Notes under the pieces: model-generated
What the model saw: the letters and a program-made list of their open reading frames with translations, nothing else
What the model was told of the DNA's origin: nothing
Database searches by the model: none
Position numbers and translations under genes: made by a program
NCBI GenBank assembly: GCA_024663395.1
Contig: JANFAH010000023.1
Span: 248,001 to 312,000 of the forward strand
DNA: 64,000 bases
Direction of reading: 5' to 3'
DNA from: Pisolithus tinctorius
Taxonomy: Eukaryota > Basidiomycota > Agaricomycetes > Boletales > Pisolithaceae
Part shown: positions 10,557 through 21,520 of the stretch, piece after piece
How positions within the stretch are numbered: the first letter of the stretch is position 1
Layout of the letters: each line of letters begins with the position of its first letter

Positions 10557-13500
10557 TCATTGGTATGGGCTGGGTTTACCGGGATAGCTTGAGTGAAACT
10601 CTTGGACGAGTTCAGAAGTGTTGTCAAGCTCTGTAGCAAGTACCCAAGTGGTTTCTTCATCGGTCCCCTCATAGCCAGTCCACCGGACTAGGTATTGAAG
10701 CCAACACCGGCAATGCCGGTTGACCTTAGAGTCGAGGATTTCTGCTACCTTGAACTCTAGATCTCCATCGACCTTGACTGGTGGGGGTGGTGGTTGAGTC
10801 CGGTTCAGGATGGTGTTAGGGACAGCTGGCTCGAGTTGGGAAATGTGGAAGACCAGATGTACTGCGTGCATTGAGTCCAGCAGGCGCAGTGTGAATGAGT
10901 GGGTACCAGCCTGAGCTATGACCGGATATGGCCCAAGGTTTTTTTCCGAGAGCTTCTTGGAAGGCCAAGTAGACCAGAAGTATTTGGCTTTCACATATAC
11001 TTGGTCACCAACCTTGAAGTCCGGAGCCGGCATGCATTTGGCATCGGCCGGTCCTTGGTAGCGCTGTTGTGCGAGGGTCATCTCCTCACGTAGGTATTGG
11101 TGCAGTGAGTCTAGGTCAACTGCATAGTCATGAGCCCAAGCGGAAGTGAGGTCGCACTCCAGGTACACTGAGATGTTGGGGTGGTATCCCTTATTAGCGA
11201 AGAAAGGGGAAACACCGGTAGTAGCGCTAGGGGCATTATTGTAGGCGAACTCAGCCAGAGGTAGTAGGTTGGCCCAGTTGTCCTGTTGGTAGTTGCAGTA
11301 GACTCGGAGGTACTGCTCGAGAGTCTGGTTGGTCCACTCGGTCTGGCCATCACCTTCGGGGTGGTAGCCCGAGGTGAAATGTAAGCACATATTTAAGTCC
11401 TTACTGAGTGACCGGAAGAAGTGAGAAACGAACTCCAAGCCTCGGTCTGAGGTTACATGGGCCAGCACTCCGTGCTTTGAAAAGACATGGAGTAGGAATA
11501 GTTTGGCGAGTTCCGGGGCTGTTATGGTGTCGTGGGTGGGGATGAATATGGCCTGCTTGGAAAGCCGGTCAACTACTACAAGGATGGCCATGAAGCCGGT
11601 TGAGGCTGGGAGCTGCTCGATGAAATCCATAGAGATGGAATTCCACGGTTTCTCCGGCACCGGAAGCTGCTTGAGGAGGCCATAAGGCTGATGGTGGGGA
11701 AACTTAGCCCGAGCACAGGCTGTGCAAGACCGGACATAATCTTTGACAAATGTCCTGAGGCCGGGCCAGGTGTATTCACGCCATATAAGTTCCAGTGTGC
11801 AGTTTTGGCCGAAGTGGCCGGATAGGGGGTGGTCATGCTTGAGGCGCAAGACCCTAAGGTGAAGGTCGTTTGAGTCCAGCACGTAGATCCTTCCATCAAG
11901 CCGAAGGAAGCCGGTGTCATCTACTGACCACCGGGGATCAGACATGTCAGAGAGACGGATTTGTGAGACCGGGTCGTCCGGCAGTGCGGTCAGGATATCA
12001 TTATGAAGTTTTTCTACATCCATCAGTGCAACTGCTCGTAAGACCAGGTACTCGAGGTAGGTTGCATGAAGGGAGACCGCTAGTTGCTCTTGGGTGAAGA
12101 CCTGTCTCAGGTTCTGCAGGTTCACTCAGGCATAGCCACTATCCCCCTCTTTGGGGTAGACGTCCCATCATCTAGTTAGGGCGTTGGGCTTAGCCCCAAG
12201 CTTACCAGGCCTGAATCTAATGATCATGTTGAACTGAGACAGGAATTCTGACCAGCGAGCTTGGCGGCAGGTGAGTACTTTAGAGGTAGAAAAGTACTCA
12301 AGATTCTTGTGGTCGGTAACAATGTCAACCGGTGAGGCCAAGCCCTCAAGGTAGTGGCACCAGGTTCAGAATGCTTCGAAAATAGCAAGCAATTCCTTAT
12401 CGTGGGTATCGTAATTCAACTCCGGGGCGGTTAGGGTTCGGGAGTAGAAGGCGACTGGATGAATCTGGCCGTCACCGCAGGTAATAGACAGAATGCCGGC
12501 GATGGCATAGTCCGATGCATCGGTCTTGACGGTGATGGGGACCCTGGGGATGAAATGAGTTAGGACCGGCACAGTGGTGAAGGCAGCCTTGAGGTTGTTG
12601 AATGACTGGTGGCACTCCTTGGAGAAGTTCCAAGGAGCCCCCTTGCGGGTAAGCCGAGTCAGCGGTACGACGATGTCCAAGTAATTAAAGATAAACTGGC
12701 AGTAGAAGTTGGCGAATCTGAGGAAAGACTGAATGTCCTTGACCTTGCGAGGCTCAGGCCAATCGCAGATGGTCTGGACTTTTTCCTTCGACATCGTGAG
12801 GCCAGCAGGGGAAAGGTGGAATCTGAGATATTCGACCGAGTCTGAGTGGAACTCACATTTCTCCAGCTTCGCATAAAGGCCATGAAGCCGAAGCCAGCGG
12901 AGGACTTCTCAGACATGCTGCTTGTGAGACTCCTTATCTCTGGAGTAGATCAAGATGTCATCTAAGTAGACGACTACACAGACATCCAACATGTCCATGA
13001 AAATGGTATTCACAAAGCATTGGAAAGCGGCCGGGGCATTGGTGAGGCCGAAGGGCATCACTAACCACTCGTAGGATCCATACCGAGTCTGGAAGGCAGT
13101 CTTCCATTCATCGCCCGGGGCAATCCGGACGAGATGGTAGGCATGCCAAAGATCAATTTTAGTATAGATCTTGGCTCGGCTTGGTGAATCCAAGAGGTTG
13201 GAGATGAGTGGTAGTGGGTATCGGTCCTTCTTAGTGATTTTGTTCAGGCCATGGAAATCTACACAAAGCCAGAGGGAGCTGTCCTTCTTTTTGACAAAGA
13301 GGACCGGTGCAGCATAGGGGGAGGAGGTTGGCCAAATGAAACCGGTAGTAAGGTTTTCATCGATGAAAGTCTGGAGAGCCTGGAGCTCAACCAGAGACAG
13401 CGAGTAGATTGTGCCGAGAGGCAGGGTTGTTCCTTCTTCGAGCTCTATCTTCAGATCATACTCCCGGTGTGGTGGGAGTGCCAAGGCCTTGGCCTTGCTG

Positions 13501-15123
13501 AATACATCAGCGAAGTCGTGATACTCTTCTGGGACATTGGGTAAGGCCGGAGGAGAGGAAGCCAAGGCCAATCGGGCTTGAGCTGAGTCCGAGGGGTGGA
13601 GCTGAAGTTGGAACTGGATGGACCCTTCTAGTTTGCAGGCGCGCACAAAAGTGGCTGCATTGATTAGGGAAACAAGAGGGGCCTTCAGGGGGGTGCGAGC
13701 CAGGGAGTCGGAGACTGGTACAGATGGCACAAGGCCAGGTTGGTCACTAGGACCGGAGTCAGGAAGGCTGGTGGAAACTGGGCTTACAGGGGGTGTCGAC
13801 AGGGTTGGCATTCCTTGTGCAGGAGTCTGGAATGTTAGACTGCCCAATACCCAATCAATCAACAGATTGTAGCAGGTGAGCCAGTCATGTCTGAGAACTA
13901 TCTTACACTCAGAATCCAACAGGGCTAGATACAGGGTTACTGGGGTGACATTGCCGGACACGAAGCGGATGTTGACATCTTGTCAAAGTCGGACAACACC
14001 CCTGGTTCCTTCTTAGGGCGGAGTTAGAGCGGGTTGGGCTGCGGAGTACAGCAGTCAAAGTCTGAAGCAAATCTGACCACTGGGTGGCGAGATATTCGAC
14101 GAACAGTGAGTGGAGGGGTATGAAGGGAAGTTTCGGAGGCTGAGGTCAGAGTCAGAGCCGGAGGTCAGAGGTTGGAGGTCAGATGAGAGGGCGTTGGGTT
14201 CAGCTAGTGCGCTGCCCCCTTGTGTGAGCTCAGCCCTCGTATTTCAGAGGTGGAGTGGACTCAGAGGAAGTGGAGACGAAACTCTGGAGGGGACTGAGAG
14301 GGAGTTGAAGGTGGGGACTTTATTCGATATTTGTACTGATTACATTGGAGTACTACATGGCCTTATATATGATGTAGGTCAAGGGCAGTGCAGTACGGAA
14401 TGTAAACCAATAAGTGTATAGTGGGTTAGAGTCCTTCCAACACAAGGGATAGAGGGTAGGGATGATGGGGACCTTAACTGAGACAAAGAAACTACTACAA
14501 TGAGGAAGAGAGGGTAAACACCGAAGGAGCAGAAGAATGGAGAAAACCGACATGAGGGCGGAACCCTATCTAGAATGCAGGGCCACAAGTCCGACAGCCC
14601 TCATGACCAACCTTAGGGCGGAGTTCAGCGGAGTTGGTCAGAACATGGACAGGGGACCTCGGAGAGGTGTGGAGATGTGTCGGGAGGGTTGGAGGAGCGT
14701 GGGAACACATCGGAGGAGGGCGGAGAAGCATGGGAACATGTCAGAAGAGGGCGGAGAAGTGCGGGAACATGTTGGAGGAGGGCAGAGTAGGTGTTAGGGG
14801 CTTATGCTGGTGTCATGGCCATGACACATCTACTGCTTGGGTTATAGTGAAGGTGGATGTTCCATCAAATAGCCGGAGTCGGATTGGTGAGACCGAGTAA
14901 GGGGTAAACGAGTGTTGATTAGCAAACTGATTATCTATAAAACAATGGGTGGAACCGGAGTCCACTAAAGTACGAAGCCGAGGTACTTCTGGGTTTTCTA
15001 TAGTGATGTACGGGGTCAAAGAGTTCGGACTGGAAAGAGCAGACGCATTGAGACAAGCCTCCAAGTTTGCACAACTGGAGTCAACGCAGCTCCCAGATTG
15101 TGCAGAGTCCTGGGAGCTGCTAC
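10557..15123 (-). pseudogene. E pol: protease, RT, RNase H, integrase, chromodomain
   Basis: Entered by -1 frameshift from gag. The protease has LVDSGSTHCFID (about 14930-14970) and is split by solo LTR G (13981-14826); the frame rejoins at [13 protein letters not shown] contains [28 protein letters not shown] and the catalytic YLDDILIYS. RNase H has TDASDYAIAG and TDHKNLEYF. Integrase (from about 12125) has HHCC ending CTAC, catalytic SMDFIEQLP, TSDRGLEF and GQTEWTNQTLEQY. The C-terminal chromodomain reads FKVAEILDSKV...YLVRWTGYEGTDEETTW. Four in-frame TGA codons lie at about 12909, 12366, 12168-12170 and 12126-12128, each where arginine CGA is expected. Pol would make cDNA and integrate it; this copy is inactive. 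Confidence 0.9.
13981..14826 (-). mobile_element. Solo LTR G (846 bp) in E protease
   Basis: Starts TGTCAAAGTC on the plus strand and ends in the palindrome TGTCATGGCCATGACA. It is flanked by a perfect 5-bp duplication catct (13976-13980 and 14827-14831). Removing it restores the E protease frame. The minus strand has TATATAAGG near 14365 and resembles the E and D LTRs at its terminus, so it is read as a minus-strand solo LTR. Near 14680-14790 it contains about three 35-bp degenerate repeats (GGGCGGAGAAG...GGAACATGT). Confidence 0.85.
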
Positions 15124-15133
15124 CTATTTTTTT
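15086..15133 (-). promoter_or_regulatory. E gag-pol -1 frameshift signal
   Basis: On the minus strand the gag frame ends ACA AAA AAA TAG. The heptamer A_AAA_AAA (15133-15127) abuts the stop TAG (15126-15124). After a 6-nt spacer comes a perfect 11-bp stem: GCAGCTCCCAG (15120-15110) pairs with CTGGGAGCTGC (15096-15086) across a 13-nt loop. The pol frame is -1 to gag and is open from the heptamer to the protease. Heptamer, spacing and stem all match a programmed -1 site. Confidence 0.8.
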
Positions 15134-16518
15134 GTCTCGGGGGTAGTACCTGAGCCCGAGGCCGGTGTGGCCTCGGTGGTAGCTGCAGCACGAGCTTTGG
15201 CTTTTCTGGCTTTCTTAGGGCATTTGTCAGCGAAGTGACTGGACCCTCCGCAGTACATGCAGAGGTTTCCGTCTATGCGACACTTGTGTTCTTCCGGGGT
15301 AAGCTTTCCATCTTTGCCAAGTTTGCTAGGCTCGGGCTTGGATGAATTGCTGTTATTACTATTGCCCGGCTTCAATGAAGCTGGCTTGGACTGGGTGGAA
15401 CCGGTGTTGTTGTTGTTGTTGTTGTTATTGCCGGTCTTAGCTTTCTCCTGACTGGTCTTGGGCTGACTGTTATTGCCGGAACCTCTGGACTTGTTGTTGC
15501 TGGAGTTGGACGAGCCTTGGTGCTTACTTGCCCGCTGGACTTCTTCCTTGCGCTCCCAATAGTGTGCATCTATTTCTTGGGCGAGGTGGCGGAGCTTGTG
15601 AAGTGTCTGGGGTTTGCCAACTCGACAGACCTCATCCTTGATTCAGTCTGGGAGGCTGGAATAAAAGTGGTGGCACAGTGCACCATCACTGTAGCCTCGG
15701 ACTTGTGAGGCAAGCTGATTGAAGTCGACTACGTATTTATTAATGCACTGACTTTCCTTCATGTGCAAGTGGTCGAGTTGGCTCTCAGCATCAGCAACCG
15801 GGTCGTGAGGGCCGAAGGTGGTTTGCAATTCTAGCACGAACTCCCTCCAGGAGTCCATCCAGAGAGGCCAGTCGTTGGGGTCGTCGAGTCTGAGCAAGTC
15901 CGGCTCGAACCACTCAAGGGCCATACCCTTGAGGTATGATTGGGCGAAGATGACCTTGGCGCGATCAGTCCTAAAAGCCTGGGGATGGTCTTGGAAGTTA
16001 AGTTTGCACTGGATGAAGAAGGCACGAAGTTTCTTTGGGTCAGTACCATCAAAGGTATTGGGCTTGCGTAGCTTGGTCCTGCTTGAGGACTCAGGACTAG
16101 TACGGGCATTGCGAGCCAACAGCTTGATGGCCTTTGCGAGACTGTCAAAGACCGCGACTGCAGGTTCAGTGTCCGGGTCTGGGAAGTCCGGATCGTCTTC
16201 TGGATCATTATCTTCCGGGTTATCATCACTGGGACCATTATCACCGGGGTCATCATCGTCTGGGTTGTTGTCATCATCATCGCCCAGCCCATCATCACCG
16301 GGGTCACCCTCGGGGATGGGAGCAGTGGGATGATGTGGGGTGGGGGTGTTAGATGTGCAGGCTGAGAAGCCCCTGAAAGGACTGATGGGACCTGGAGAGC
16401 GCCTAGTGGTGCCCAAAGCAGCTAGTGCTGTTTCGCGGCGAGCCCCACTGGCTGAAGCGGAGTCGGGATTGGTGGCAGAGCGGCCATGGGGAGGTTGGAA
16501 TCGAGTCTTGGTTGCCAT
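15124..16518 (-). pseudogene. E gag
   Basis: Starts MATKTRFQPPHGR at 16518, 38 bases inside the 5' LTR. An Asp/Pro-rich acidic N-terminal stretch (about residues 70-115) is followed by a retrotransposon Gag capsid domain (KPNTFDGTDPKKLRAFFIQC, KGMALEWFEPDLL). An Asn/Ser-rich basic linker and a CCHC knuckle CMYCGGSSHFADKC (C-x2-C-x4-H-x4-C, near 15240) come next. It ends at TAG 15124-15126. One internal TGA at 15643-15645 (LPD then IKDEV) fits a lost CGA. Gag packages the RNA; pol is reached by frameshifting at its end. Confidence 0.85.
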
Positions 16519-16543
16519 GGTGTATTAGACCCACACAAGTGGC

Positions 16544-16553
16544 GAGTCTGAAA
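16544..16553 (-). other. E self-priming site
   Basis: Two bases inside the 5' LTR the minus strand reads ATTTCAGACT. This is complementary to AGTCTGAAAT (minus 16769-16760) in the LTR, 35 nt downstream of the TATA box, i.e. at the predicted RNA 5' end. The layout is that of Tf1-type self-priming; no tRNA-like TGG site is present. Confidence 0.65.
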
Positions 16554-16555
16554 TA

Positions 16556-17083
16556 CTGTCAAGTATGGGATGTCTGGGTTAAGGCCGGACTGGAGACTGA
16601 AGCGGGTGCGAAGCTGAGGGGTCAGGGTCAGGGGTGAAGTCGAGGATGCAGATGTTTGGACTGTTTGGACTTAGCGACTGAAGGTACAGCACTATTCCCT
16701 TGCATGGGTCTTAGTCCGAGTCCGAGGCCGAGGCAAGGTTATCAGAGTATACTTAGTTGATTTCAGACTAAGGAGTACAGGCTGAGTAACTATGAGTTTA
16801 TATACCAGAAGTAACTATAGTACGGAGACCGGTAATGCTGGTCTCACAAGGATTGCTAAGAGGATTGGTAAGACAAGGATTAGTAAAGTATGACTAAGGT
16901 AGCGGAGACTGGGACTGGCGGACCGGGGACAGGACCGGGGACAGGACTTAACTGAAATGACAGACACTGCAAAGCAGTGTTCACCGCACTAAGCTATCTG
17001 GGGGCAAGGGGACAGACGAGGCTGAGGCTGGACTCAATGAGTGCGAGGCTGAGTCTGGCAGGGGTCGAGACATGGCTATGACA
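16556..17083 (-). repeat. 5' LTR of E (528 bp)
   Basis: Minus strand runs TGTCATAGCCATGTC...CCCATACTTGACA. It contains TATATAAA and the CCGGGGACAGGA duplication shared with the 3' remnant. Its right flank is integrase fragment K. Confidence 0.85.
16797..16804 (-). promoter_or_regulatory. TATA box of E 5' LTR
   Basis: TATATAAA on the minus strand, 35 nt before AGTCTGAAAT, the inferred transcript start used in self-priming. Confidence 0.6.
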
Positions 17084-17277
17084 GGCTTTGTCTTCTGGTT
17101 CAGTTCTTTCTCTATGCAGGAGTTGCAAATGATCATGAGGGTTCCAGGAGCAAAGTTATGGTCTTTAATGTGATGCTGAAAGGCAGCTTTGAACTGCTGG
17201 ATAGACTGGAAGCATGCACAGAGGATGTCATTGCAGACCTGGTCTAGGTCATCCTGATGCTTCTGTAACTGGCATGC
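17084..17277 (-). pseudogene. Fragment K of a B/F-type integrase C-terminus
   Basis: Minus-strand translation gives QLQKHQDDLDQVCNDILC... and HNFAPGTLMIICNSCIEKELNQKTK. It aligns with F pol (ARQLQKRPEDLARIHD; FEPGSLVLMRNSRIERELD) and B pol (YEPGDLVLVHNTQIEKELD). It is cut at 17083 by E and at 17278 by the C5 LTR, and is the oldest layer here. Confidence 0.7.
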
Positions 17278-19092
17278 TGTCAGTCAAAGTGTGGTTCAGT
17301 GGTGGAAACCAACCAAAACCAACACAAAAGACAATAAGAGCGAGTGGTGGTGTGCCTATGTGGTACCTAGATGGTAGAACATTTGGTTTGGGAGTTTTTT
17401 TTGTGAGCTACAACACTCAAAGACAAGTGCTGAGGGTTGGGGGTGCTCCTGATGAAGAGGGAGCAAGAATGCGATGGAAAGCGATAGGGTAGACTGCTGT
17501 CAGCCTACAGAAGGATGGATGACAACTTAATTTGATGTCCTAAGCTGCACTAAGCTCAGGGAGGGCTTAGAGCAAAGTATATTGATGATAGATGATGATA
17601 AGCAAAGTAGATGATAGCTAGACCCTTAATAAAGTCTCAACTATCAAAGCTGATGAATGATTTACTGAGTGATGATAAAATGCAAGCAAGAGGGGCTCTC
17701 TGATGTCTTCTTCTTATTCAGCTATCTAAGTACAGTGATTTATATACAGTTCAGGGGTGTTGCCTATGGAAAATAAGGTGCAAACACTTGGTAAGTGATT
17801 GGTAACTGATGAGTAAGGAATGTAAGCGATGGGTAATCATCTTAGAAAGCATTGGTGAGCATTGGTAAGGATAAGTAAGCCAAAAGGCAAAGAATCAGTA
17901 AGCAAGGTCAAAAGATTGGTAAGCATTGGCAATAGGTGAGTCAAAGACAGTCAGAATGTCAAAGTATGAGTCAAGTAATGTCAGAAACTTGGAAAGCGCA
18001 CTGGAATCGCATTAGGGGGAGGCTGTGCATGTCACATCTCAAAGAGATTGCCTCTGGGCCAAAGTGGGATGACAGAGAGGCAGTGCTGATCTGATGCCAA
18101 TATAGTACATCCAAAAGCAGACAGGGTGAGTCAGATGTCAACAGGGGTCAAGCTTTGGGGGTCTGTGGGGTGACAGGAGCGTAGGGGATCACAACTTTCC
18201 CCCCTCCAACTGTCCTCTCAGTGAAGTAAATAAAAACTTCATGAATGAGGCTCTGTTGGAAGAGAGGATGAAGGGGGAGCATCTTCTGCTGTATCATGCA
18301 ATAAGGAGGCAAGATGTGCATCATACTTGTCATGGATGTGATCAGGGAGAGTGGAGAACAGTAGATTATACTGTAGCTGTTGCAATTTTGGAAGAATGAT
18401 GGACAAGACTGGTATGAAGACATTGCAGGGAGCAGGGAGGAAGGATCCATATGCTTCTTGGACTGGAGGGACTGAAACAACCACATAAGACCTCTTCAAG
18501 TGGATGACAGGCCTGAGGCAACCAAACAACATCCTACTAGAGGTCATACTGACAAAAAGAACATGCTGTCCAAGCTGGATGGGCTGAGAGGAGGCAGATG
18601 AGGATGGGATGTACCAGGATGCTTCAGGGCAGGAGCTGGTAGGAACTCCTGGTAGATATACATAGCCATGGTCCCTAGCAAAGGGGACAAGCAAAATGAT
18701 TGATGTGGAGGTGGCCATATCAGAAGAATTAGTGAAATGAGCATCTTTTGGAGGGAGTGCTGTAGAAATGTGTGGAGTGTGCAAATCCTTTCCAATTTTG
18801 GAAGGTAGGATCGCATCACTGAGCACTACAAGCAAGTGTGGCAATGGTGTCAGTATCTGCAGAATTGGTGGAGATATGTCAAAAACTGGAATGCCACACA
18901 TGGGCACTTAAGAACTTTTATTGGTGCTTAACTCGCTTCCTTCCTTTTTCTTTGGCACTGACAACTCATTCTTGTGTGAGGGATGACTGCCAACATTTCT
19001 GGCTGTCCATCTTCACATGAGGGCTATGGTCTTCATCTCCATTCATTAGCTCTATCCATGTCCACCTCACCAAACACCTTTGGTGTGTGACA
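17278..19092 (-). mobile_element. C5, divergent C-family solo LTR
   Basis: 1815 bp, minus orientation, from TGTCAGTCAAAG (17278) to TTTGGTGTGTGACA (19092). It is more diverged than C2, C3 and C4 and strongly CpG-depleted. The flanks catgc and ctgga do not match, and the two sides belong to different elements (K and J), so a later rearrangement or LTR-LTR recombination is likely. Confidence 0.75.
18239..18718 (-). CDS. U3 ORF in C5 (open to 18907)
   Basis: Same unrecognised protein as at 7556-8035, from a divergent LTR subfamily. From MATSTSIILLVPFARDHGY to TAEDAPPSSSLPTEPHS it is open with no stop despite many substitutions. The frame also extends upstream in phase to 18907 (222 aa), giving an N-terminal block PVFDISPPILQ...LPPKDAHFT. 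Similar residues occur, one base out of frame, upstream of the B copy. Conservation of this frame in a diverged copy is the best sign here that the ORF was once selected. Confidence 0.55.
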   Translation of the reverse strand: MATSTSIILLVPFARDHGYVYLPGVPTSSCPEASWYIPSSSASSQPIQLGQHVLFVSMTSSRMLFGCLRPVIHLKRSYVVVSVPPVQEAYGSFLPAPCNVFIPVLSIILPKLQQLQYNLLFSTLPDHIHDKYDAHLASLLHDTAEDAPPSSSLPTEPHS

Positions 19093-20212
19093 CTGGACCA
19101 CAATGTGGACAGGGTACTGTACACCTATGCATACTTGGAGGGGTTGGCCTCCCAATGGTATGACCAGGAGGTCAAATCCCCTAATAGGCAGATTAGGGAC
19201 TGGTCCTTCAAGGACCTGATCTGTGGACTCTTCAAATGATTCATCCATGAAGCATCTGCACAGAACATGGCTGATCAATTCAACTGCACTAGATATGAAC
19301 ATGAGAAAGAGGCTCTTGCATTCTACAATGACCTAAAACATCATACACACTGAATGGTGCAACCTCCAGATGATTATTCATTCTGGAGGAAGTTCTTGTG
19401 CAGATTACTGCATACCATAATCAAAAGCATATTTGAACCTCACAGGATTTCTGCTGAACACTCAACAGTCAAGGAGATCCTCAAAGAAGTGCACCACATG
19501 GAAACAGTGCAAAAAGCCATAAATATGCATATGAGATAGAGCCACATTGGCTCTGGAGGGAAATCCTTCCAAGGATGAAGTGGTTTGTACTCACACAGGC
19601 AGAAGGGCAATCATAACCCTTCAACAAATGAGAACTTTAAGTACATAAAGAAAGGGGACACCCTTTATTGACAAAAGATGAATCCCCACTCAAGGGGGAA
19701 TAAATGCATAAAGAGGGATGGCTTGGACCATCAATCTTGTCAGAAAGAGTAGAATTGCTCATATGATAAGGGGAAGCAACCCCAGAAATTCCCAACAGGT
19801 ATCACCTGCTACAACTGCAACAGAGAAGGCCACATGGCACTGAGTTGTCCCCTTCCTCACAAGGATAAGAGCAATGCCATGGCTAAGCCACAGCTATATG
19901 CAGTTGATGTCCAAGAGGATGCAGAGCATGAACATGCATGCATAGAGGACAAAGTAGAGGAAGTACCAAATGACCCTGACAACAATGAGGTAGTACAGGT
20001 GTATGAGGTCAAAGCTGCCAATAGTCAAGTTTGTAATAAACTCAAGCATCAACAGCTCTATGGGGTTTGCCCCATTCAAACTGAACTATGGACATATGCC
20101 CATAATGATGCAATGCATCAAGAAAGGGACAATGACAATGTCCCCAGGGGTAAGGACATTCATCTGACAAGCACTAGAAAATCTAGAAATGGCACATGAT
20201 GCCATAATTGAG
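19093..20212 (+). pseudogene. Fragment J: decayed gag
   Basis: Plus-strand remnants of a Ty3/Gypsy Gag. The capsid part has YLEGLASQWYDQEV, DLICGLFK and ADQFNCTRYEHEKEALAFYNDL. A TGA replaces arginine after GLFK and another before MVQPPDDYSFWRKF. A basic linker has several stops, then a CCHC knuckle CYNCNREGHMALSC lies near 19812, followed by an acidic region to about 20200. The region between gag and the chromodomain piece at 20297 lacks RT and integrase core, so pol was deleted. Very CpG-poor. Confidence 0.65.
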
Positions 20213-20296
20213 AGTAGGGTGGTGCAGACATACCACACCAACAAGAAATGAACAGAAGGGACTCACCTTCAAATTGGAGACTCAGTATATCTCTCC

Positions 20297-20642
20297 ATGA
20301 AGAACCTGACCATGCCCAAAGGACAAGCTCATAAGCTTGTGCCAAGATTCATCAGGCTGATGAAGGTTCTGCACTGTGATAGTGTGAGCAATACATATAT
20401 GCTCAAGCTACCAGAGCAACTAAAAGTGAGATGCATACACCCAACATTTCACATTGGGCTTCTGTGCAAGTATGAGCCAAATGACAACTTACTGTTTCCA
20501 AGACATGATGCACATGCCTTCTATGATGTCAGTATGACTGATGATGATGAATGGATAGTGGATGAGGTACTCACCTACCAGTGGTCTGATAACAAGGTAG
20601 AGTTCCTGGTCAAGTGGAATCTCAGAGACTCCACATGGGAAC
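20297..20642 (+). pseudogene. Fragment J: integrase C-terminus and chromodomain
   Basis: Open frame with SNTYMLKLPEQLKVRCIHP, TFHIGLLCKYEPND and a chromodomain DDDEWIVDEVLTYQW...EFLVKWNLRDSTWE. It is cut within the chromodomain by LTR D1 at 20643. It represents the pol 3' end joined to the J gag after loss of the central pol. Confidence 0.7.
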
Positions 20643-21520
20643 TGTCATGTCCATGACTTTTGGACTCAATCCCAGTCCAGTCCAGACCCCTAGCCCCTAA
20701 CTCCGGTCAAGTCTGGTCCTAGTCCAGCCTAGAAAACCCAACTCCAGCCCTAGATAACCCAACTCCAGCCTAAGTAAATCAAGTCTGGTGTTTTACCCCT
20801 ATCTCCAGTCCATTCTGGCCTCCTGGCCTTGTGCTGCTCCACCCCAGTCCTCCCAGGTCCATGTCCAGGTCACCCAGACATAACTCTGGTCTCTTTTCCT
20901 TTGTTTGTACTATATCTAGTCTAGTCCCCTTTGCTGATCTTGCTTACTGTACAAACCTGTGTCTGACTCCAGTATGCCAGTCACCTGGACTTTGACTATT
21001 AGCCTCAGCACAGCCCCTATGGCTGTCCACACCTTGCTAATCCTCTCACTAATAGCTTATTCACAAGTCCAGCTTCATGTGCATTACCCTGGACCAGCCT
21101 CGTGTATTTAACTCATGTACATACTTCATAGCACCTCAGTCAGAATATCAATTTAGTATTACCCTCAACTCTGTACTACACCCCAAGTCTACTCTGTAGC
21201 TAAGGCCAACCCTTAAGCTATCCCTGGCCCCTGTCCTGGACCTCTCCCTGGCTTGCATAAGGGTACAGCACATAAGCTGAGACCAAGGGAGGTAGATCCA
21301 ACCCTGGACTGGCTTCCCCTTGTGTGTGCTTCATGATTGGTCAGTTTCCCATGCTACTGGTCTTATTCCTGTGCTCCTGGTCTTAAGTCTGGTCCTCTGG
21401 GCTCAACCCCTCACCTCTGGCCTTAACTCCAGTCCAACTGGACTTAACCCCTATCTCCCAGCCTTGACTCTGGCCACCTGGACTAGCCCCTGTCACCCGA
21501 GGGTAAACCCATACTTAACA
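20643..21520 (+). repeat. D1, 5' LTR of a chromovirus (878 bp)
   Basis: Runs TGTCATGTCCATGAC...CCCATACTTAACA, with TATTTA at 21105-21110. Two bases after the LTR, ATATTCTG (21523-21530) is complementary to CAGAATAT (21141-21148), about 34 nt after the TATA-like box. This is the same self-priming geometry as E and H. The sequence is rich in degenerate CCAGTCC/CTGGACT words. The reverse-orientation copy is D2. Confidence 0.7.

Larger units (their letters stand above)
9022..17083 (-). mobile_element. Element E, MarY1-like chromovirus
   Basis: Minus-strand Ty3/Gypsy element with a 5' LTR at 16556-17083, gag 16518-15124, a frameshift signal, protease-RT-RNase H-integrase-chromodomain down to 10557, an opposite-strand zinc-cluster gene (9320-10376), a polypurine tract at 9183-9197 and the proximal part of its 3' LTR at 9022-9182. 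The rest of the 3' LTR is split off by insertion of B. Solo LTR G interrupts the protease. All internal pol and gag stops seen are TGA at expected CGA codons. E is inserted in an older integrase fragment (17084-17277). Confidence 0.85.
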
